Shown here: piece by piece, positions 1-7,612 of the stretch | Layout: each line of letters opens with the position of its first letter | Position numbering within the stretch: the first letter of the stretch is position 1 | Assembly (NCBI RefSeq): GCF_036116635.1 | Contig: NZ_CP107995.1 | Coordinates: forward strand, 558,001-622,000 | Source: Amycolatopsis sp. NBC_00345 | GTDB lineage: Bacteria > Actinomycetota > Actinomycetes > Mycobacteriales > Pseudonocardiaceae | Direction of reading: 5' to 3' | Length of the DNA stretch: 64,000 nucleotides | Position numbers and translations under genes: made by a program | Notes under the pieces: generated by a model | Told to the model about the DNA's origin: nothing | The model's input: the letters and a program-made list of their open reading frames with translations, nothing else | Database searches by the model: none

Positions 1-488
1 CCGATTCCGTGCCTGACCGCTTCACGACCACTGTCGTCGCTGACGAGGAGGTCGTGCTGACGGCACCGAACGGCCATCGCCTGGCTCGGCTGCCGACCGT
101 GCGGATACTCGATCTCGACGGGGCTCCGCTGGTCCACTTCGCACCGGAGAACGGCCTCAGCGAATGGCTCGATCGGTCGCTCACCAGTGCCGGAGTCCGC
201 CCCGACCCCGTGATGGCGACGTCGGTGACGACTGCGGCACCGCAGCTCGCGGCCGCCGGCCTCGGGGTCGCGGTATCCCCGGTGAGCGCGGTCACCGCCG
301 GCTTCCCGGGTGCGGTCCGATCCTTCTCGCCACGCTGGTTCAGGCAGCTGGTGGCGGTGACGGCTGCCGCGCCGGACCCGCTCGCCGCGCGTTTCATCGC
401 CAATCTGCGGACTCACGGCGTGCGGGTGCCCAGCGACGTGCGAACCCGGCTCGCCGCGGACGGCTTGCCGGCGCGGGCGCCCTCCTGA
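1..488 (+). CDS. LysR-type regulator, C-terminal part (5' end outside window)
   Basis: The frame is already open at base 3 and ends with TGA at 486-488, so the start codon and the N-terminal helix-turn-helix lie upstream of the window. What remains (about 160 residues) resembles the effector-binding domain of LysR regulators: a strand with VVLTAPNGHRLA, a ligand-loop region around PLVHFAPENGLSEWL, and the late segment AAAGLGVAVSPVSAV, which matches the usual G-x-G-(I/V)-x-x-(L/V)-P region near the domain end. The effector and target genes cannot be told from this fragment. Confidence 0.7.
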   Translation, partial: DSVPDRFTTTVVADEEVVLTAPNGHRLARLPTVRILDLDGAPLVHFAPENGLSEWLDRSLTSAGVRPDPVMATSVTTAAPQLAAAGLGVAVSPVSAVTAGFPGAVRSFSPRWFRQLVAVTAAAPDPLAARFIANLRTHGVRVPSDVRTRLAADGLPARAPS

Positions 489-536
489 AGTGGGGGCAGG
501 CGCGGCGAAAGCGTCGTTCGCCGCACCGAGGTGGTG

Positions 537-2120
537 CTAAGCCGGGCAGAGCGTCCCGTCAGTGGGGACCTTGCCGTCGATCAAGAACGCTTGTGCGGCG
601 GCGGTGACGCAGGGGCTCAGGCCCACGGCGCCGTGGCCGGTGCCTTGCCAGGAGATGGTTACGGCGCTGGGCATCTGGTCCGCGGCGCGGGTGGTGCCCT
701 GGCCGGGGGTGACCGGGTCGGTGGTGGTGGCGGCGACCAGGATCGGCGGGGCGCCCGGGGCGCCGGCGGCCGGGAGGGGCTCGCGGCGGACGGGCCAGGC
801 GCCGCACCAGGCGAGTTCCTGGGCGACCAGAGCGCCGAACTGGGGGTACTTCGCGCGCATTCCTTGTGCTGCCTTGTCGATCTGGTCGGCGGGCAGGCGG
901 GTGGCGGAGTCGTTGCAGCGGGTGGCGATGGTGCCGCCGATGCGGGACGGGCTGCCCTGCTCGTCGACCAGCATGGGGTCGGCGAAGGACTCCAGGGCGG
1001 TGACGTCGCCGGTGCGGGCCGCGGCGATCGCGTCCGCCAAGGCGGGCCAGCGGGAGCGGTCCGCCAGGCCCAGGTAGACGCCGTACATCGCGATGCCGGG
1101 GCTCAGGACCACGCCGTCGGGCGTGCTCGCCGGTGCGGTGCGGAGACGATCGGTCACGGCTGTCAGCGCGGCCTTCGGGTCGCCCATCGAACAGCCGCGT
1201 GCGGCACAGTCCGCGCCGAACGCGTCCAGGGTTCCCTGCGCGCCTGCGGCGACGGCGTCCAGCACGGCCGCGCGGTCCTCACCCGGGTCGGGCAAACCGT
1301 CGAGCACCATGCGGCCGACCTGGCCGGGGAAGCGCACCGCGTACTCCGACAGCACCTTCGACCCGTCGCCGCGGCCGAGTGCGCTCAGCTTGTCCAGGCC
1401 CAGCTGGCGGCGCAGCTGGTCGAGGTCGCCCGCAGCGCGCCAGCTGTCCAGCGCCGTCTCCGCCGTGTCCAGGTCGATCGCGCACTGCTGGCCGGCCCGG
1501 CGCGCGGCGTCCAGCACGTCGCCGAGGCCGCCCTGCGCGGGGTCCGCGCCCAGCAGCGCGTCCCGCGCCTCCGGCGGCACGCACTGCACGCCGCCGGACA
1601 GGCCGGTGCCGCGGCGGTCCATGCCGATCAGCGTGAACTTCTGCAGGAACGCGGGGGGCAGCTGCGCCGCGAGCCGCGCGGCGTACACCGAGCCGGGGTC
1701 GCCGCCGACGTCGTTGACCACCACCAGCGGGATCGGGCCGGTGCCCGCCTTCAGCACCAGGATCCGCGCCAGCAGGTGCTGGGTGTCGTCGGGCGCGTCG
1801 AGTGGTGAGTTCATCCGCGCGCAGCTGAAGTGCAGTGACGCCGGCACGCCCGGCTGGCCGATCCGCTCGCGCGTGTCGTCGTCGCAGTCGGTCCAGCGCA
1901 GGGTCGGCGACTGCGGCTCCGACAACGGCGGCAGCGGCACCGGGGCCGAGGTCGGCGCCGCGGGCTTGGTGGCCTTGCCGTCGTTCTCCACCACGGCCGG
2001 GCGCACCGACGGGCCGGTGGTGCAGCCCGCGAGGGTCAGCGCCCCCAGCGCCACGACCGCCAGCCGGGCACGCAGACGGGGACGGCGGGCGGAACGGCGG
2101 CGCACAGGCTTGGTCCTCAC
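537..2120 (-). CDS. TAP-like alpha/beta-hydrolase lipoprotein lacking the nucleophile Ser
   Basis: Predicted exported lipoprotein of the family that resembles tripeptidyl aminopeptidases (527 residues, GTG start). An Arg-rich n-region and a hydrophobic stretch run into a lipobox ending at Cys33 (LTLAGC), so the mature protein should sit on the outer face of the membrane. The C-terminal TAP domain keeps the expected Asp (TTDPVTP) and His (GTGHGAVG). The nucleophile elbow, which reads GYSYG in the related protein at 54683-56200, reads GRGDG here within an otherwise alignable stretch (LDKLSALGRGDGSKVLSEYA), so the catalytic Ser is missing. It is probably a non-catalytic homologue such as a binding protein, which is inference. 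It lies downstream of ligC on the same strand, 119 bp apart. Confidence 0.8.
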   Translation of the reverse strand: MRTKPVRRRSARRPRLRARLAVVALGALTLAGCTTGPSVRPAVVENDGKATKPAAPTSAPVPLPPLSEPQSPTLRWTDCDDDTRERIGQPGVPASLHFSCARMNSPLDAPDDTQHLLARILVLKAGTGPIPLVVVNDVGGDPGSVYAARLAAQLPPAFLQKFTLIGMDRRGTGLSGGVQCVPPEARDALLGADPAQGGLGDVLDAARRAGQQCAIDLDTAETALDSWRAAGDLDQLRRQLGLDKLSALGRGDGSKVLSEYAVRFPGQVGRMVLDGLPDPGEDRAAVLDAVAAGAQGTLDAFGADCAARGCSMGDPKAALTAVTDRLRTAPASTPDGVVLSPGIAMYGVYLGLADRSRWPALADAIAAARTGDVTALESFADPMLVDEQGSPSRIGGTIATRCNDSATRLPADQIDKAAQGMRAKYPQFGALVAQELAWCGAWPVRREPLPAAGAPGAPPILVAATTTDPVTPGQGTTRAADQMPSAVTISWQGTGHGAVGLSPCVTAAAQAFLIDGKVPTDGTLCPA

Positions 2121-2239
2121 GTCTACTCGGGCGAACTCCCGTCGAGCTTGGCACGCCGGGTGTGGGGCGGAAGTTAGCGGGTCCGGGCTCGTGAGTGGCG
2201 ATGACGGTTAGAACCGGCACAAACACTCACGAGCCGGTT

Positions 2240-3319
2240 TCAGCGGGTCCGCACGACCTCGCCGCGGAACACCGCGGACAGGTCGTAGCGCGCGGGTTCC
2301 TCCAGCTGGGCGTAGCCGCACGACGACGGCTCGCGGTCCGGGCGCCAGCGGGCGAACTGCGCGGTGTGCCGGAACCGCGAAGGGTCCCCGCCCTCGGTGT
2401 GCTCGTAGGAGACCTCGACGACCCGCTCCAGCCGCAGCGGCACCCACGGCTGCTCCTTCGCCCGCCAGCGCGTGATCCCGCCGGGGACCCGCTGGCCCTC
2501 GCGCACGGCGTCGCCGAGCCAGGGGTGCCCCTCGCCGTCGGTGACCAGCGGGGCCAGCTCGGTCGCCAGCTCGCGCCGCCGCGCGGCCGGGAACGACCCG
2601 ACCACGCCGACGTGGTGCAGCAGCCCGTCGCCGTCGTACAGCCCGAGCAGGAACGACCCGACGGCCTCGCCCGGCTCGCCGTCGACGTGCCAGCGCAGCC
2701 CGGCCAGCACGCAGTCGGCGGTGCGCGAGTGCTTGTACTTGAACAGGACCCGCTTGCCCGGGGTGTACGGCTCGTCGAGCGGCTTCCCGATCACGCCGTC
2801 GAGCCCGGCGCCCTCGAACAGCTCGAACCAGTGCCGCGCGGTGCCTGGGTCCGTGGTCGCCGGGGTGAGGTGGAAGCCGTCGCCGGCCAGCTGCTCCAGG
2901 CGCGCGCGGCGGGCGGAGGTCGGTTCGTCCACGAAGGACTCGTCACCCAGCGCCAGCACGTCGAACGCGACGAACTCGGCGGGTGATTCCTTGGCGAGCA
3001 GCTGTACGCGGCTGTCGGCCGGGTGGATGCGCTCGGTGAGGGCGTCGAAGTCGAGCTTGCCGTCGCGGGCGACCACCAGCTCGCCGTCGAGCACGACCTG
3101 CTCATGCAGCGTTTCCAGCAGCCGCTCGACGACCTCGGGGAAGTACCGGTTGAGCGGCTTCTCCGCGCGCGACTGCAGGGTCAGCTCGTCGCCGTCGCGG
3201 AAGACGAGGCAGCGGAAGCCGTCCCACTTGGGCTCGAACAGCAGCCCACCCGAGTCCGGGATCGCCTTCGCCGGCTTCGCGAGCATGGGCTTGATCGGTG
3301 CCTGCACGGGGAGGGCCAT
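2240..3319 (-). CDS. ligC: ATP-dependent DNA ligase, LigC type
   Basis: Stand-alone ATP-dependent DNA ligase of 359 residues, the length usual for actinobacterial LigC and much shorter than the multidomain LigD. The adenylated Lys is K31 in EPKWDGFR, followed by LDGE (Glu80), the motif IV-like DGVIGKP and the motif V-like FKYKHSR, with an OB-fold C-terminal half. No polymerase or phosphoesterase domain is attached. I start it at MALPVQAP (ATG at 3317-3319), because the frame further upstream is low-complexity and antisense to the next gene. Known LigC proteins act in DNA repair; the exact pathway here is not shown. Its neighbours, the Asp23 cluster and a lipoprotein, give no functional hint. 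Confidence 0.88.
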   Translation of the reverse strand: MALPVQAPIKPMLAKPAKAIPDSGGLLFEPKWDGFRCLVFRDGDELTLQSRAEKPLNRYFPEVVERLLETLHEQVVLDGELVVARDGKLDFDALTERIHPADSRVQLLAKESPAEFVAFDVLALGDESFVDEPTSARRARLEQLAGDGFHLTPATTDPGTARHWFELFEGAGLDGVIGKPLDEPYTPGKRVLFKYKHSRTADCVLAGLRWHVDGEPGEAVGSFLLGLYDGDGLLHHVGVVGSFPAARRRELATELAPLVTDGEGHPWLGDAVREGQRVPGGITRWRAKEQPWVPLRLERVVEVSYEHTEGGDPSRFRHTAQFARWRPDREPSSCGYAQLEEPARYDLSAVFRGEVVRTR

Positions 3320-3345
3320 GCGGGCATTCTGCGCACAGAACGGCG

Positions 3346-3945
3346 TCAGCGCACGCGTGCCGGGCCCGCCGTGTCGAGTTCGAGCCGGACGGCGGTGGGC
3401 AGCACGTCGAGCCCGAGCGACTCCCGGGCCCGCGTGAGCACGTACGTGTCGAGATCGGACCAGACGCGGCGGACGTCGGTGCCCTCGCTCAGCCACAGCG
3501 TCACGCGCAGGGCCGGCTCGGCCTTGGTGCCGACGGCGCGGGCCCGCGCCCGGGTGACGCCGGTGATGTCCTCGGCGTCGGCCTGCACCGCGTTGGCGAT
3601 CGCGGCGGAGGTGACGGTCAGCTCCGCGCCGGGCGTCTCGTCGAGCAGCAGGTCGGGCCGCGGCTCCGGGCGCAGCGAGCGGAAGAACCACCACAGGCCC
3701 AGCACCAGCAGCAGGACGCCGAGCACCAGCGCGCCGATCCGCGCGTACCGGGCGTGGTCGCCGAGCCAGTCGACGGCCATCGGGTCGAGCAGCGGACGGT
3801 GCCCGCGGAAACGGCCGAGCCAGCCCAGCCCGACCGCGAGCGCGGCGGCGCCCGCGAGCGCCGCGACCAGTCCGGCCACGAGCGTCAGCGCGCGCTCCGC
3901 TCCGTATGAGCGGCCCAGGGCACGGCGGGCGGGGGAACTGCTCAT
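3346..3945 (-). CDS. Membrane protein of the Asp23 cluster (DUF6286-like)
   Basis: A 199-residue protein with two hydrophobic segments in its first half (about residues 20-45 and 75-98) and a soluble C-terminal half rich in beta-type sequence, which resembles the DUF6286 proteins found next to Asp23 genes in actinobacteria. The ATG at 3943-3945 has a good ribosome site (GAGGTGAG) in front. It is the last gene of the minus-strand Asp23 operon, 37 bp after the AmaP-like gene. Likely role: membrane partner or anchor for the Asp23 proteins, inferred from gene order and topology only. Confidence 0.65.
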   Translation of the reverse strand: MSSSPARRALGRSYGAERALTLVAGLVAALAGAAALAVGLGWLGRFRGHRPLLDPMAVDWLGDHARYARIGALVLGVLLLVLGLWWFFRSLRPEPRPDLLLDETPGAELTVTSAAIANAVQADAEDITGVTRARARAVGTKAEPALRVTLWLSEGTDVRRVWSDLDTYVLTRARESLGLDVLPTAVRLELDTAGPARVR

Positions 3946-3982
3946 GCGCTCACCTCGCGCGTGGTCTGAACCGGGGGCTTGT

Positions 3983-4522
3983 TCATCGGCGGTCCTTCGG
4001 CGAGTCGACGACCACGGTCACCTTCGGCCGGCGCACCAGCGGGACGTCGTCCAGCACACCGCTGACGGTCTCGAGCAGACGCGGCCGGAGCTGGGCCTCG
4101 TCCTCCAGACGGCTGGAGGCGCGCACGCGGACGCGGCGGGCGCTGGCCGTCACGCTCGCGCCGCTGACGTTGTCCTGCGCGCGCACGGCGAGGCCGACCA
4201 TCCGGGCCAGCGAGCGCGGCGACGTGCTCACGGAGATCCCGTCGGCCGGGTCGGTCAGCCGCACGGCCCGGCTGCCCGCGCCGAGGGAGAAGAACACGAA
4301 CAGCAGACCGGCGACGAGCACAACCGCCGCGGTGAGGCGCACGGGCGCCGCGGTCCAGTCGAGCCCGGCCAGGTCCTCCCGCCAGCGCGGCCACGGCACG
4401 AGCAGCGGCGCGCTCTGCGGCTTCCACCAGTGCCAGCCGACTTCCAGCGCGAGCAGCGCCCCGCAGGCGGCGAGCACCAGGGCGAGCACAGTGGACAGCA
4501 GCCGGACGAGAACCCGCATCAC
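3983..4522 (-). CDS. AmaP-like alkaline-shock membrane anchor
   Basis: A 179-residue protein with an N-terminal hydrophobic segment (about residues 8-28) and a second one (about 66-88), then a soluble domain of roughly 85 residues that looks like the Asp23-associated AmaP fold (LARMVGLAVRAQDNVSG, then alternating R-V-R-V strands). AmaP anchors Asp23 at the membrane in Firmicutes; the same job is inferred here. Its start overlaps the stop of the preceding Asp23 gene (ATGA, 4519-4522), so the two should be translationally coupled. It could also be classed as a second DUF6286 protein. Confidence 0.6.
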   Translation of the reverse strand: MMRVLVRLLSTVLALVLAACGALLALEVGWHWWKPQSAPLLVPWPRWREDLAGLDWTAAPVRLTAAVVLVAGLLFVFFSLGAGSRAVRLTDPADGISVSTSPRSLARMVGLAVRAQDNVSGASVTASARRVRVRASSRLEDEAQLRPRLLETVSGVLDDVPLVRRPKVTVVVDSPKDRR

Positions 4523-4908
4523 TGCACCCGTGGACGGGCGTCGGGCAGCAGCGCCGAGACCGTCACCGCGACCGAGCGCACGTGGTACGCGGTGATCCGC
4601 TCGACCTCCTCGGTCACCTTGGAGCGCACGTCACCGGTCACCGACCGCACCGGGCCGGGGTAGCGCAGCGCCAGGTCCAGCGCGAGGTCGACGTCGTTGT
4701 CCTGGCCGCCCACCTTCACGCCCGCGCCCGAGCGGCCGGTGGTGAGCCCGGCGACGCGGCGCTCGGCCTGCACCGTGCCGGGCACCTGGTCCGCAGCGTG
4801 CTGCGCGACCTTGCGCACCACGGCGTGGGCGATGCTGAGCGTGCCGCGCTCCTCGGGCTCGGCGAGTTCGCCGCGGGGCAGGTCGACCTCGGCGAGGTGC
4901 CCGGTCAC
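4519..4908 (-). CDS. Asp23/Gls24 family envelope stress protein
   Basis: A 129-residue Asp23-domain protein: AVVRKVAQHAADQVPG near the N-terminus, a central variable loop with GVKVGGQDNDVDL, then LRYPGPVRSVTGDVRSKVTEEVERIT and the closing strand VRSVAVTVSAL. Asp23 proteins are small cytoplasmic or membrane-tethered proteins tied to cell-envelope stress. The GTG start at 4906-4908 overlaps the stop of the 59-residue membrane protein (GTGA), and its stop overlaps the start of the AmaP-like gene, so three genes are coupled in a row. Confidence 0.85.
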   Translation of the reverse strand: MTGHLAEVDLPRGELAEPEERGTLSIAHAVVRKVAQHAADQVPGTVQAERRVAGLTTGRSGAGVKVGGQDNDVDLALDLALRYPGPVRSVTGDVRSKVTEEVERITAYHVRSVAVTVSALLPDARPRVQ

Positions 4909-5084
4909 TTGTCCCGGCCCTTGCCGCCGAACACGTCGCCGAGGTCCAGCTCGCCGTCGAGGACGCGCCCGACGACCAGTCCGATGATGCCGACCGCGAG
5001 GGTGACCAGGAAGGCGGTGAAGCCCTGGGTCGCGGCGAGGCCGAGAATGAGCCCGGCGAGCAGGCCGGTCTGCGTTCCGTTCAA
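4905..5084 (-). CDS. Small integral membrane protein (DUF2273-like), 59 aa
   Basis: A short gene starting with TTG at 5082-5084 and preceded at five bases by a perfect AGGAGG, which decides the start. The product has two hydrophobic stretches, QTGLLAGLILGLAATQGF and FLVTLAVGIIGLVVGRVL, followed by an acidic-basic tail ending GGKGRDK. This is the size and build of the DUF2273-type small membrane proteins that accompany Asp23 genes. Its TGA overlaps the GTG of the downstream Asp23 gene. It is easy to miss because of its length and TTG start. Confidence 0.72.
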   Translation of the reverse strand: MNGTQTGLLAGLILGLAATQGFTAFLVTLAVGIIGLVVGRVLDGELDLGDVFGGKGRDK

Positions 5085-5151
5085 CGTTTCCTCCTGGGGT
5101 GCGAAGACTTCTGGGTGCCCACTCTGTCCATTTGAGACAGTGGACTTCCGG

Positions 5152-5607
5152 TTACTCGACGCGGGAGGATTCCGGCTCGTCGTCGTCCTCGCCGGGCAGG
5201 TGGATGTCGTTGACCGCGATGTTCACCTCGATCACCTCGAGCGCGGTGATCTCCTCGACGGCCGTGATCACGTTGCGCCGCACCGCGCGGGCCACGTCGA
5301 CGATGCGCGCGCCGTACTCCACGACCAGGTCGAGGTCGATCGCCGTCTGCTTCTCGCCGACCTCCACGGAGACGCCCGAGGTGGAGGTGGTGCCGGAGCC
5401 CGGGATCCGCTCGCGCAGCGCGCCGAACGCGCGGGAGACGCCGCTGCCCAGCGCGTGCACGCCGGCGACCTCGCGCGCGGCGAGCCCGGAGACCTTCTGC
5501 ACCACCAGCGACGAGATCGTGGTGCGGCCCGCCGTGCCCGTCTCGTTCAGCGGGGTCGGCGTGACCGTGCCCGGGATGTCGGGCCGGTTCGGGCTCGGCT
5601 GCACCAT
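5152..5607 (-). CDS. Asp23/Gls24 family envelope stress protein
   Basis: A 151-residue Asp23-domain protein and the most typical one of the cluster: TTISSLVVQKVSGLAAREVAGVHAL, then VSVEVGEKQTAIDLDLVVEYG, then ARAVRRNVITAVEEITALEVIEVNIAVNDIHL. An acidic tail (PGEDDDEPESS) follows. I start it at MVQPSPNRPD (ATG at 5605-5607) with a GGGAGAG ribosome site; the frame continues upstream to 5709, but that stretch does not look like the family. It sits between the Asp23-like gene at 5724-6170 (116 bp gap) and the 59-residue membrane protein (67 bp gap). Confidence 0.88.
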   Translation of the reverse strand: MVQPSPNRPDIPGTVTPTPLNETGTAGRTTISSLVVQKVSGLAAREVAGVHALGSGVSRAFGALRERIPGSGTTSTSGVSVEVGEKQTAIDLDLVVEYGARIVDVARAVRRNVITAVEEITALEVIEVNIAVNDIHLPGEDDDEPESSRVE

Positions 5608-5723
5608 GAAGTTCTCTCCCTCTAGTCCTGCCGCGGGCCGGAGTCCCGGCCATGAAAGTTTTCCCACTCCTACGATGTCCCAACCGGCCGGATCCTCACG
5701 GCGGGTCACCCGAACGGGGGAAC

Positions 5724-6170
5724 TCAGTCCGGGTGGACGTCGACCACGTGCACGTTCACCGTGGGCGGCGGGGAGCCCAGCTGACGCTGCAGCTCCTCGG
5801 TGACGCGGCGCCGCAGCAGCTCGGCGGCTTCGTCGGCGGCCACGCCGAAGCGGACGGTCGCGAGCACCTGCAGCTCACCGTCGTCGAGGGCGACGGCCGA
5901 AACGTGCACGCCATCCGTGGCCTCGGCCACCTCGGCGGCGGCGGCCCGCGCGAGCTGGACCACCACGGTCTCCGAGACCGACAGCGAGCCGCCCTCGGAC
6001 GGCAGCGGGAGCGGCGGCGCGCCCCGGCGGCCGCGTACCCCGCCCACCGAGCGCAGCACCCGTTCGACGAGCCCGGGCGGCGTCGGCACCCGGGTTCTCG
6101 CGGCGGCACGCACCAGCTCCCAGCGCGGGTCCCGCTCGGGATCCGCCGGGCCGGCGCCCTGGTCCGTCAT
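5724..6170 (-). CDS. Asp23-like protein, first structural gene after the sigma factor
   Basis: A 148-residue protein with an N-terminal extension (about 70 residues, WELVRAAARTRVPTPPGLVERVLRSV) and a C-terminal half that fits a diverged Asp23 domain: VVQLARAAAAEVAEATDGV, a middle strand LQVLATVRFGVAADEAAELL, and VTEELQRQLG followed by VNVHVVDVH. The start codon overlaps the stop of the ECF sigma factor (ATGA, 6167-6170), so sigma factor and Asp23-like protein are made together. A role in membrane stress is inferred from the cluster. The domain match is weaker than for the other two Asp23 proteins. Confidence 0.68.
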   Translation of the reverse strand: MTDQGAGPADPERDPRWELVRAAARTRVPTPPGLVERVLRSVGGVRGRRGAPPLPLPSEGGSLSVSETVVVQLARAAAAEVAEATDGVHVSAVALDDGELQVLATVRFGVAADEAAELLRRRVTEELQRQLGSPPPTVNVHVVDVHPD

Positions 6171-6751
6171 CGTCGCTCCCTCAACTGGCCGAGCAGCGCC
6201 ACCCTGGCGCGGTGGAGCCGCGAGCGCAAGGCGGGGATGCTGACCTCGAGCACTTCGGCCACCTCCTCGTAGCTCAGTCCTTCCAGCTCGCGCAGCACCA
6301 GCGGGACGCGCTGGGACACGTCGAGCCGCGCGATCGCGCGCAGCACGGCGTCCACCTGCTCCGCGCGCACCACCTGCCGCTCGGGCGTCGCCTGGGCGAC
6401 GAGCGCACCGTCCAAAGTGGAGCGCCCGCGGCCCTCGGGGCCGGGGTGCACCTCGTCGAGCGACACGGTGGGGCGGCGACGGCGCAGCAGCGCGAGCGCG
6501 CCGTTGGTGACCACCCGGTAAAGCCAGGTCGACACCGAGGACTCGTGCCGGAACGTCGGCAGCGCCCGCCAGGCCGAGAGCCACGCCTCCTGGACGACGT
6601 CCTCGGCCTCGGCCGAACCGCCGGTGATGCGCAGCGCCACCCGGTACATCATCGGCGTGTGCCGCCGCACCAGCGTGTCGAACGCCGTGTGGTCACCCGC
6701 CGCGGCGCGGTCGACGAGCGTGGCGTCGCCGTCCTCCTCCCCCCGCGGCAT
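6167..6751 (-). CDS. ECF-type RNA polymerase sigma factor
   Basis: A 194-residue sigma factor with region 2 (FDTLVRRHTPMMYRVALRI and AEDVVQEAWLSAWRALPTFR) and region 4 (VPLVLRELEGLSYEEVAEVL, IPALRSRLHRARVALL). It starts at MPRGEEDG (ATG at 6749-6751), overlapping the stop of the pyrimidine-reductase gene, and its own stop overlaps the next gene. No anti-sigma factor is adjacent; instead Asp23-family genes follow directly. The arrangement suggests that this sigma factor drives, or is tuned by, the Asp23 system, which is inference. Confidence 0.9.
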   Translation of the reverse strand: MPRGEEDGDATLVDRAAAGDHTAFDTLVRRHTPMMYRVALRITGGSAEAEDVVQEAWLSAWRALPTFRHESSVSTWLYRVVTNGALALLRRRRPTVSLDEVHPGPEGRGRSTLDGALVAQATPERQVVRAEQVDAVLRAIARLDVSQRVPLVLRELEGLSYEEVAEVLEVSIPALRSRLHRARVALLGQLRERR

Positions 6752-7509
6752 CAGCCGCTGCCCCGCCGGTAGCGCAGCAACGTGAAGCCGTCCTCGACGA
6801 GGATCGACGCGAGGTCCAGCCGTCGCGGCGGCGAGACGGCCTGGCCCGCCGCGATCCGGCCGGCGCCGCCACCGGCCAGCAGCGGCGAGACGGTGAGGCA
6901 CAGCTGGTCCACCAGGTCCGCGGCGGCGAGCGCGGCGAACAGCGCGGGCCCGCCTTCGCAGTCGACGCGCCGCAGCCCGCGTTCGGCCAGCATCGCGAGC
7001 GCGCGCGGCAGGTCGACGTCGTCCTCGCCGGCCGCGATGACACTGGCGCCGGCCTCGGCGAGCGCCGCGGTGTCGGCCTTCGTGGTGGTGATCACGAGCG
7101 GGGGTACGGAGGTGTCGGTGAACAGCCGGCTCGCGGGGTCGAGCGCGGCCGAGCGCGTGACGACGGCGATCGGCGGCGTCACGGCCAGCCCGAGGCGCGC
7201 GCGGCGGGCGGCCCGCGCGGGGTTCGACCGGGCGCCGCGGTAGTCCTCGGCGCGCGCGGTGCCGGCGCCGACCAGGATCACGTCGGCGAGGTCGCGCGCG
7301 AGCAGGAACACACGCCGGTCGGCCGGGTGCGAGAGGCCGCGCGAAAGCTCGTCCACGGCCGCGGCCCCGTCGGCGGACGCGACGAAGTTGACCTGGACGA
7401 ACGGCCCCGCGAGCGGCTCGGGATACCCGTAGACCCGCTCCAGGCCGTCGTCGGACACCGGCGGGTTTCCCCCGCTCCCGCCCGGTGATGGTGGCCACAC
7501 GCTCTGCAC
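6751..7509 (-). CDS. Pyrimidine reductase family protein (RibD C-terminal domain)
   Basis: About 252 residues with the dihydrofolate-reductase-like RibD C-terminal domain: FVQVNFVASADG near residue 35, the central VFLLARDLADVILVGAGTARAEDY, and a late LRRVDCEGGPALFAALAAADLVD followed by TVSPLLAGGGAGR. It lacks the N-terminal deaminase of full RibD. The family uses NADPH to reduce a ribosylamino-pyrimidine; the actual substrate is unknown. I chose the GTG at 7507-7509 (VQSVWPPS) because the upstream frame is low-complexity. It is the first gene of the sigma-Asp23 operon and divergent from zapE. Its link to envelope stress is not obvious. Confidence 0.78.
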   Translation of the reverse strand: MQSVWPPSPGGSGGNPPVSDDGLERVYGYPEPLAGPFVQVNFVASADGAAAVDELSRGLSHPADRRVFLLARDLADVILVGAGTARAEDYRGARSNPARAARRARLGLAVTPPIAVVTRSAALDPASRLFTDTSVPPLVITTTKADTAALAEAGASVIAAGEDDVDLPRALAMLAERGLRRVDCEGGPALFAALAAADLVDQLCLTVSPLLAGGGAGRIAAGQAVSPPRRLDLASILVEDGFTLLRYRRGSG

Positions 7510-7612
7510 GGTGCCTATCCCAGCACGGGCCCCTACCCCGCCCCGACCGGGGGATACGCCCGCTGGAACACCTCGCACGCACGGGTGAACGCGGTGGCTA
7601 GGCTCTGCGACC

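Noticed and set aside
3942..3986. Fourteen-codon frame between the two membrane-protein genes of the Asp23 cluster (MNKPPVQ...)
   Set aside because: It overlaps the next start by ATGA and could be a leader peptide, but it has no clear ribosome site and is too short to support from sequence alone.
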